A DNA stretch of 64,000 nucleotides from NCBI GenBank assembly GCA_020736575.1, contig JAGPYM010000017.1:124001-188000 (forward strand), read 5' to 3'. The DNA comes from Thelonectria olida (Eukaryota; Ascomycota; Sordariomycetes; Hypocreales; Nectriaceae). Numbering within the stretch: position 1 is the first letter of the stretch; each line of letters begins with the position of its first letter. The notes beneath the pieces are model-generated. The model made no database searches. It saw only the letters and a list, made by a program, of their open reading frames with translations, and was not told the DNA's origin. Shown piece by piece: positions 57,630 through 64,000 of this stretch. A program made the translations under genes and the position numbers.

Positions 57630-60600
57630 TTAGGACGATATGCAGTCATGGTTACCCTTTCCGACTTCACTGACGGCACACTTCGAGATCTGCCCCGACC
57701 ACAATTCGCAACGTCAGCGTAGAAAACTGGTACGAACATCAAGAGCCAGGCTGGGCCAACTTGACTCAGTGTTACTGCAAGTTTATGAGTTAAAGGTAGA
57801 GACACCGTACAGCACCATGTCACCACCTTACTGTTAGTGACTCTGTCGAGGTGTGACCAGGGCCTGAGAACGACCTTACGACCAACGTCACAATACACGC
57901 ATACCGTCCTGTGCTACTCCTCTAATGTCTATTGGCTTCGGGCAGGGAACTCAATACTGAAATATCTTCTGTGAGTAACAAGATTGTCTCTCACCCTCGG
58001 GGCACTGGAAAGATAGTGGAGCTGGTCGCGCTTGTAACCGTCTGTGGGCTTCGATACGCTCGGCTTTCTTGAGAAACAAGAACCGAAGATCGGATGTCCA
58101 TTTATTAGCATCTGCGAGATATTGAAAGACAATAACTCGGCCCTAAATGCGATATTGACCTTGTTCACCTGTAGGAGGGGTGAGTTGAGAGGACCTTGAA
58201 ACCCAGAATTCAAGGGCCTTTTGAAGTGAGATATAAGTGACCCAGGTCAAAGCATGCAACACTGAGCGCCTATATCTGAAATATAAAATAAATATCACTT
58301 CCCCTCTGGCCATTGAGTTCTCACGATTAGTGGTATTTTCTGTGAAAGATATGGTGATACTCATGGGGCTCGCTCTGAAATGGGCAAAGCTAGGAACATG
58401 TCGAAATCACTCTACGAATGAGAAAGGAATGGTCGCATAAAACACATTAATCTCGTTCATTTAACTCTCTGACAGAATATCAGCTTCATTCTTCTCAAAT
58501 ATAAGCTCACGTTCCGGATTTTTGAGATGGAGCTGGCTCATTAAGTAAACGACATGCGTCCCTGGTGGGAGGATGCGGTTCTGAATGGAGACTTCGACGA
58601 TGACTTCAACTCAAGTATGCCCTGTTACTCTCAAGTTGGCGAATGCGTAACCTCTGTTCCCAAAATAAGTATTACTGGATAGTGGAAAGATGATAAAAAA
58701 GCATCACGGCACCCAATGGTCCTCAACCGAGATCCATGGTCGATTCTCACCAGCTTTGGTACCGGTAGTAGTAGACATAATATTCGGGCCAATCAAATCT
58801 GGCTCCTTACAATATTAGAACCGTAGAGCATACATAGCTCTCTATTCATTCTAGTTCCCGTCGTGCGTGGGCCGCCTCGACCGCGTCAGTTTCAGCTCCC
58901 CATGTCAAAGCATCCAACACCAACAACAGATCATAACCCTTACTAGAGACACCTCGCTCCGGCTGAGAGCTCAACAGTACTCACAAACACTCATCTCATA
59001 CATTTAGCTTCACTTCATCACACCTGCACGCCCCCTCCTTCAGCCAAAGGCTCGCCCAGACTCCAGGACCATGGTTCCGTTGTCACTCACCTATTGTGAT
59101 AGATCATATCGTCTCCCTGAATTCCATTCCGGGAACGAGGGATTATGCACCGCCCCCGGCCCATGACTTGGAGGGGCGTGATCTCGCAGGATTGGCTGCG
59201 GCATCGAAATGTGTTTTTGAGGCTTGGAGTCGGACTGTGACGGTGTCATATGCACATCTACAGATGTAGAAACCTCTGGACATCGCTAATGCGGGTGTTA
59301 GTCCGACCGTCTGCAGCTACGCAAGGTCTGGAATCCTCCCGCGGTGGATCCTCACGCATCTCGACACGAGTCTGTCTGGATGAAAAGAGAAACAAAAGAC
59401 GAAATGGGAACTGCTGGTTCGTGAAAAGCAGTGCCAGCCAGCTGGGCCAGCCATGGGCCGTGTCCCCCGCCCTTGGCAAACACATCGTCGGGAACTTGGA
59501 AGGGTCGTCGTGGCCCCTTGCATTGCTGACAGCCACCAGCTCCAGCGCCAATGTAGTGACCCGTCCCGTAGCCTCATAATCTCAATATCGAGGCACTCTC
59601 CCCAGTTTGACGACGGTTGAGCCTTCTCCTCCTGCCTGTGCAACCTGTCAGGGTCTAGACCGATCTGCCGGGTTTGGCTTGCCGACTACTGTGAGTCGAC
59701 GAGGTGAGGGCTTGTCATGTTGTTAAAGCCACCCAGTAGATACTTGCCTCCCTCCTCTATCGTGTTGTTTCCACCCACCCAGCTTCGAGACCCCGACACG
59801 CACACAACTCGACGCTAATATGCCGTCCGACAGCCTCTTCTCCCTTGGTTATGCAAAGTGCTTTTTTTTTCTCACCATCTCAACATGCCGTGACCCGCCT
59901 GGAAAACTATCCCGCCCCTGTACACCATCGGGGAGCCGGTTTGCAACACCGATGGATCTTGTCTTGGAGTGCATGCGCACGCGTTTGCCACGACAGACAT
60001 GCTCCCCAACACGTTCGAACCTCTCAATAAGAGGGTGACCTACAATGGGCGTGCGAAAACCCACGCCGGAAACACGCTCTCTGCCCGAACGAACCCTTGG
60101 TCAAGTCGGTAGTACGTTGGCATTTTGTACACCGGCGATAGCGCGAGCAATAGTCTTAGGTGGGTTTCGTTCCGGGGAAGTGTTCTGCGTTCCTCTGCGG
60201 CTATGTGAACACAGCATTCCAAATGGGACTCGAGAGCAAGTAGTCTATGCAAACATAGTAGGTAGCCAATTCGAGTGGGCGTGTCCCAGATATCGGAAGA
60301 GACTGAAAGCATTCTTGGCATTTTCTGTCTGCGAGAATGAGCTGATTCGGGCCAAGAGGAACATTGAGGTCGTGAGTCCTTGCCTATGCACTTGGACGCG
60401 GGAACTGCTCATGGTGCAGCATAGACTCCTCACTGCTCACAACCGAAACGACCACCAAGGTCCTCCCGGTAGTGGTCTCAGCCCAACACTGTTACCAAGA
60501 CCAAGCCCCCCTTCCTTGAAAGGGCCATCGCTATAAGGCACATTGAAGATCTCAGCGTGGCACTACAGCAGACCACGAAACCCTGGGCCTTGTCGCTTAT

Positions 60601-61020
60601 CGGCGCCGGAGGCCGGACGTGGGGCGTCTTGACTTGGCCCGTTGTTGATCCCGGACCGTGCGTGCTCCGCTCCGTTGTGGAGCAAAACCATTATCTGTTT
60701 CTAAACATCGGGACTCTTGTTTCCTGCATGGTGGCATCTTCACATCACCTGGGAGCAATTGGGGATTGTGCCATGGTAAAGGATTCTCGAAGACATAGCG
60801 ACGAGGCATATATCGCCATCACCTGTATAAACGTCGTCGTGAGAGGAGTCCCTTCGCTGTTTCTGCTGTCTCGTTTCCGTTGTCTTCATTCGTTTCTGTA
60901 CATTATTGGTAAATTGTATTCCTTTCGCCAGACCCCTGACTCGCTCTGACTATTCTTTGCCTCCAACTCAACGACCCTCACCTTCACCGTAGGTCTTTCG
61001 CCATTATAGGTCCAGTTAAT

Positions 61021-61607
61021 CTCGTCGCCGTCACTCCTTTCCGTCGGGGCACAAAGACGCTCGCCGAACAAGGCACCTACTACGACCAGTGGGACTCCAT
61101 GGAAGCAAACGGATAAGCCATCTACAACTTTCTCTGACGCAAGGACAACGACGACTCAGGTCAGGCAAGAAAATGTAAACGAGGGTATGAGACTAACATT
61201 ACTTCCAGCTACACCGGCCATGGCCTCGTCGCCAACGTCGCGTGCTATGTCTTCACCTCGTCCACAGATGGCGGCGACTACGAGCACGAGTTCTTGATCT
61301 GGCTCAACGCTCGGGATGGTGCTGGCCCCATTTCAGCCACCGGCAGCTCTATTTCCACCGTTATGTTGACTGACAACAAGCAGGAGCTCTGGCAGGGAAC
61401 CAACTTGAAGATGCCTGTCTTCAGCTTTGGACCACGCGCTCTGTTCAGAGTTTCTAAAGAGACCCCATGGACTTTGTCGGCTACCTCGTCGACAACCGGG
61501 ACGTGAGCGAGAGCCAGATCATCTAGAGCCGTCGGAACTCGCACCAAACTTTCACGGGTACTAACGCCGTCTCCACGACACCCTCCGACTCCGCTGCCGC
61601 AGAATAG
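61021..61607 (+). pseudogene. GH12 endoglucanase / xyloglucanase relic
   Basis: Fragments match the order of fungal GH12 enzymes: TLAEQGTYYDQWDSMEANG, AIYNFL, RKDNDDSG, then, after an apparent intron end (TTCCAG), YTGHGLVANV, DGGDYEHEFLIWLNARDGAG with the region around the catalytic Glu, PISATGSSISTV, ELWQGTNLKMPVFSF, and in another frame MDFVGYLVDNRDVSESQII and TFTGTNAVSTT. Damage: stop TAA at 61114, TGA at 61135 (where the family has Trp), loss of the middle part normally between DNDDSG and the GLVANV strand, a frameshift near 61465 and a stop at 61524. It must once have encoded a secreted cellulase or xyloglucanase and is now inactive. Confidence 0.8.
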
Positions 61608-61783
61608 TCAAGGAAAGATCTCTATGGATGCTCATGAGTTCCGAAATCTCCCCTTCATGTATCTGCCTAGTCTATACTTTAGATACGCGCGTAATATGCA
61701 TACTAGCTTCGAACAGCAGGTCTATCGATTCCGGCTCTTGATTATCCCTAGTACTATAGTATCATCCTTTCGCGTACCGGGTC

Positions 61784-63889
61784 CTACCTCGAGACTTCCA
61801 AGTGGCCCGTAAAAAAGTAATGGGGCTCTCCTGGAGGGACATTGTTCTCTCCCGTCACTTGCTCTTGGAGACTTAGATGCTTGGCTTTTCCAGCACGTCG
61901 GAATTGCTTCAATTCTTCCAACACGTCTTTAATTTCCGTGAGCTTGGTCCATGGCGGTGCGGACAGAGTCTTGGGCATTACTGCCATGCACCATGCTGTT
62001 TGAAAGATGAGTGCTTGATCGGGGACACCAGCCATCACCTGTCCCGGAGTCGCCAGCGCAACTATATCCCGAACGTGAGAGCTGCTCAGTACCAACTGCC
62101 GATAGTCGTTGATGATGGCCGTGTTGCGACTCGGTTCCTCAAACGCAATCCATACCGGCACGAGACTTGTACGATCTGCGCCATGCTGTTGCCCAAGTGG
62201 GTGTTGCAAATATTCGCCTCGAGCTTCGATCGTTTTATCTTGCGAAAGGTTACATGGAGTTCCGCCAAGGTTTCTCTGCGAATCGACTCTGGACGGTGGT
62301 GATGGTTGGTTCTTGGATGCATCTTCGGGGAAGAAACTAAATCCTTGCTCCCCAGTGTTCATCAATGCTTCAGCATCGAAGTCTTGGGCTGCTGGGAAGT
62401 CTTCGTCCATTGGGTCCGAGTCAAACTCGAGCCGAACATGTGTTAGGCCCTTCAACTCACCACTGCTTCCCCTCCACGACGATGAGGCAGCTTTCGCATC
62501 AAAAATCGACCGCTCTTGCACCGACAACAATTTGAGAAACTGCACAAGCTTAGCAATCAATGGCCCTGACGATCGTCGAGGAATATGGGTGAGTGTCAGT
62601 GACGTTAGGCGGGGATTCATATCTGGAACAAAGGCTTGGGGATACAATTGCTCAGAGCGTGGCAGAATTGAGGTTTCAGCGATATATAATCGATTCATTG
62701 CAGACACCCCTTCCATTTCCAACGCAGGAATCTGAGTGACAAAGGAGTGGTGCAACCTAAGGACGCGGAGATTTGAGGAGAAGACAGGCCGCACAAAATG
62801 GGCCGCGTTGAGAATGCCGTACAATTTAGCCCCCTTTGGCCATAATTCTGACTGGCGTGATGTGAGCTTGATCAGCTGCATGTTATCACAGGCTAGGTCC
62901 TCAAGGTGCCCACCCGAGTTTCTTAGGAACGACTCGACCCCCAAAGCGGTGATTAAGGTGTTGGACAGTCTGAGGTGGGTGATGCCCGTAGACGTTCGAA
63001 TGCGTTCGTCCGACAGATCGGGGTCTTGGCCTGAGAATTCTCGGAGGATGCCATCCAAAGAGTCTGTTCGAATAGCTTGCTGGCCATCGGACCGGAGAGG
63101 CGACTCCAGTGGCAATTCTGGGGAGCTGCGATACACAGGGGCGTCGACGAGGTATCGTTCGGGATGCGAAAAGGATCCGCTCCACTCAGATTCTCTAATA
63201 TAAATGAACGGCCCATACGAGTCGCACGCTGTGCCGGGGAATATTGGCTTTCCCTCAGTGAGAAAATGAGCATCGGACAAGAGAGTATCAGGGTTGAAGC
63301 ATGCTCGTATAATGGATGGGACTAAATCATCGCTTATCTTATTGCCACTTATGTCTAAACTCCAGAGCTGGGTTCTGAAATGGCGGATGAAGACGCCTAG
63401 CTTGCTATTCAGAAGCTCATGGTTGCGAATCTTGAGGATCCGGAGGTTTGAGAGGGTGTTAAGTTGAAGAATCGGGTCAATGTTTCCGGGAATGCTAGAC
63501 GCGTCAAGATAGACCAGGTGCTTCGTACCTGAACGGAGGAACAAGTTGATGGGTAAGGGATGAGGGCAGTTGGCAAGACTCAAAAGCAGAAGCTTATTCT
63601 GTTTTTCGATTTCGGGAAGAACGATACTTGGATCCAAATCGATATGGCCATCCAGGATGAGGCAGCTGGTGTCTGGGAGGAGTGCCAGCGCCTGTTGGAA
63701 GCATGTACTTAGACTCCGTTCTTGATTGCGTAGAGTATAGTGCTCTGGAGTGAAATAGAACGATTCCTTGCTAATTTCACGGCCGTCGAGAACGCGAGCT
63801 AAGGCCTTGGAACTTGGGGAGGTGCGTGGCAGCTGATGAAAGACAAAGTCGACCAACCAACCCAAGTCTATGAATCCATGTTTGCTCAT
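61784..63889 (-). CDS. leucine-rich-repeat-like protein, N-terminus uncertain
   Basis: A single frame of 701 residues from ATG at 63889 to the stop at 61784. Leu/Asn/Ile spacing typical of irregular leucine-rich repeats is seen in LSNLRILKIRNHELL, LWSLDISGNKISDDL, ITHLRLSNTLITALGVESFL and LEDLACDNMQLIKL. Such fungal proteins are usually of unknown function. The C-terminal third is not repeat-like and contains Ser/Pro-rich and acidic stretches. An upstream ATG at 63979 in the same frame (MSFARCDGQVYSLET, then donor GTGAGT at 63934) may be the true start. An in-frame splice would use an acceptor CATCAG ending at 63833 (102-nt intron) and remove part of the shown N-terminus. The 5' end lies close to the window edge. 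Confidence 0.65.
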   Translation of the reverse strand: MSKHGFIDLGWLVDFVFHQLPRTSPSSKALARVLDGREISKESFYFTPEHYTLRNQERSLSTCFQQALALLPDTSCLILDGHIDLDPSIVLPEIEKQNKLLLLSLANCPHPLPINLFLRSGTKHLVYLDASSIPGNIDPILQLNTLSNLRILKIRNHELLNSKLGVFIRHFRTQLWSLDISGNKISDDLVPSIIRACFNPDTLLSDAHFLTEGKPIFPGTACDSYGPFIYIRESEWSGSFSHPERYLVDAPVYRSSPELPLESPLRSDGQQAIRTDSLDGILREFSGQDPDLSDERIRTSTGITHLRLSNTLITALGVESFLRNSGGHLEDLACDNMQLIKLTSRQSELWPKGAKLYGILNAAHFVRPVFSSNLRVLRLHHSFVTQIPALEMEGVSAMNRLYIAETSILPRSEQLYPQAFVPDMNPRLTSLTLTHIPRRSSGPLIAKLVQFLKLLSVQERSIFDAKAASSSWRGSSGELKGLTHVRLEFDSDPMDEDFPAAQDFDAEALMNTGEQGFSFFPEDASKNQPSPPSRVDSQRNLGGTPCNLSQDKTIEARGEYLQHPLGQQHGADRTSLVPVWIAFEEPSRNTAIINDYRQLVLSSSHVRDIVALATPGQVMAGVPDQALIFQTAWCMAVMPKTLSAPPWTKLTEIKDVLEELKQFRRAGKAKHLSLQEQVTGENNVPPGEPHYFFTGHLEVSR

Positions 63890-64000
63890 TGTCAGAGAGA
63901 ACCAAACCAATCAGGTCCATATGGCTAAACTCACCGTCTCCAGACTGTAGACCTGCCCGTCGCACCGTGCGAAAGACATTCCCCCAAATACGGGGTGCAA
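63890..64000. other. window end, possible first exon of the LRR-like gene
   Basis: On the minus strand, 63979-63935 reads MSFARCDGQVYSLET and is followed directly by GTGAGT. It is in the same frame as the LRR-like ORF, with one stop between them that an intron would remove. Confidence 0.4.

Larger units (their letters stand above)
55606..61020. other. gene-poor region of about 5.4 kb
   Basis: No recognisable complete gene. A consensus TATA box at 57427 precedes a 48-codon frame at 57483-57629. On the minus strand the frame at 60886-61071 has a protein-like stretch (DEINWTYNGERPTVKVRVVE) of unknown origin and overlaps the start of the GH12 relic. The segment 58260-58900 is AT-richer. Confidence 0.4.

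Noticed and set aside
60886..61071. Minus-strand frame with a protein-like stretch (DEINWTYNGERPTVKVRVVE)
   Set aside because: It overlaps the 5' part of the GH12 relic on the other strand, has no recognised family and no clear start or partner exon. Too weak to annotate.
1..64000. tRNA genes, CRISPR arrays, telomere repeats, rRNA
   Set aside because: No convincing tRNA B-box with matching arms, no regularly spaced short repeats with unique spacers, and no TTAGGG arrays were seen.

Overview
The window is nuclear DNA of a filamentous ascomycete (Pezizomycotina, probably a Sordariomycete; the class is an inference, not shown by one marker). The evidence is short introns (mostly 49-104 nt) with GT-AG ends and CTAAC/CTGAC branch points, C- or G-ending codons, CT-rich leaders, and typical fungal families: 2EXR, Zn2Cys6, fungal RdRP, GH3, GPR1/FUN34 and a mucin-like GPI wall protein. 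No bacterial, organellar, rRNA or tRNA gene was seen.

Left part (1-20 kb): an NADP-dependent zinc alcohol dehydrogenase (2389-3892), then about 5 kb without a recognisable gene that leads into a 1321-residue Thr/Pro-repeat cell-wall protein (8907-12872). Next come an ankyrin-repeat protein with a Clr5-like N-terminus (15845-18150) and, convergent to it, a short-chain dehydrogenase (19019-20115, minus).

Middle (20-35 kb): an 8 kb gene-poor stretch with two short minus-strand ORFs (20632-20811 and 22942-23106). They encode related basic peptides sharing an identical HHRAPPGL core whose codons differ almost only at synonymous sites. This is a possible undescribed small-protein family. Next is an island bounded by AT-rich DNA and by two diverged direct repeats (about 27.67-27.89 and 33.20-33.41 kb). 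It holds a secreted GH3 beta-glucosidase (28061-30921, minus) and a decayed SRPK-like kinase. The reading frame of the glucosidase is kept only if two introns flank a one-nucleotide exon (stwintron-like).

Right part (35-64 kb): a 2EXR protein; a compact group of Zn2Cys6 regulator, MFS exporter (with a GC-AG intron) and an EthD-like/alpha-beta-hydrolase fusion, which looks like a small specialised-metabolism or detoxification unit; an RNA-dependent RNA polymerase of the RNA-silencing pathway with a Gly/Arg-rich tail; an F-box protein with several membrane segments; a GPR1/FUN34/YaaH (Ato) acetate-type transporter; a GH12 endoglucanase pseudogene; and a leucine-rich-repeat-like protein whose N-terminus is unclear.

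Exon joins were made by eye from splice consensus, reading frame and family alignment recalled from general knowledge. All product names are family-level assignments, not database hits.
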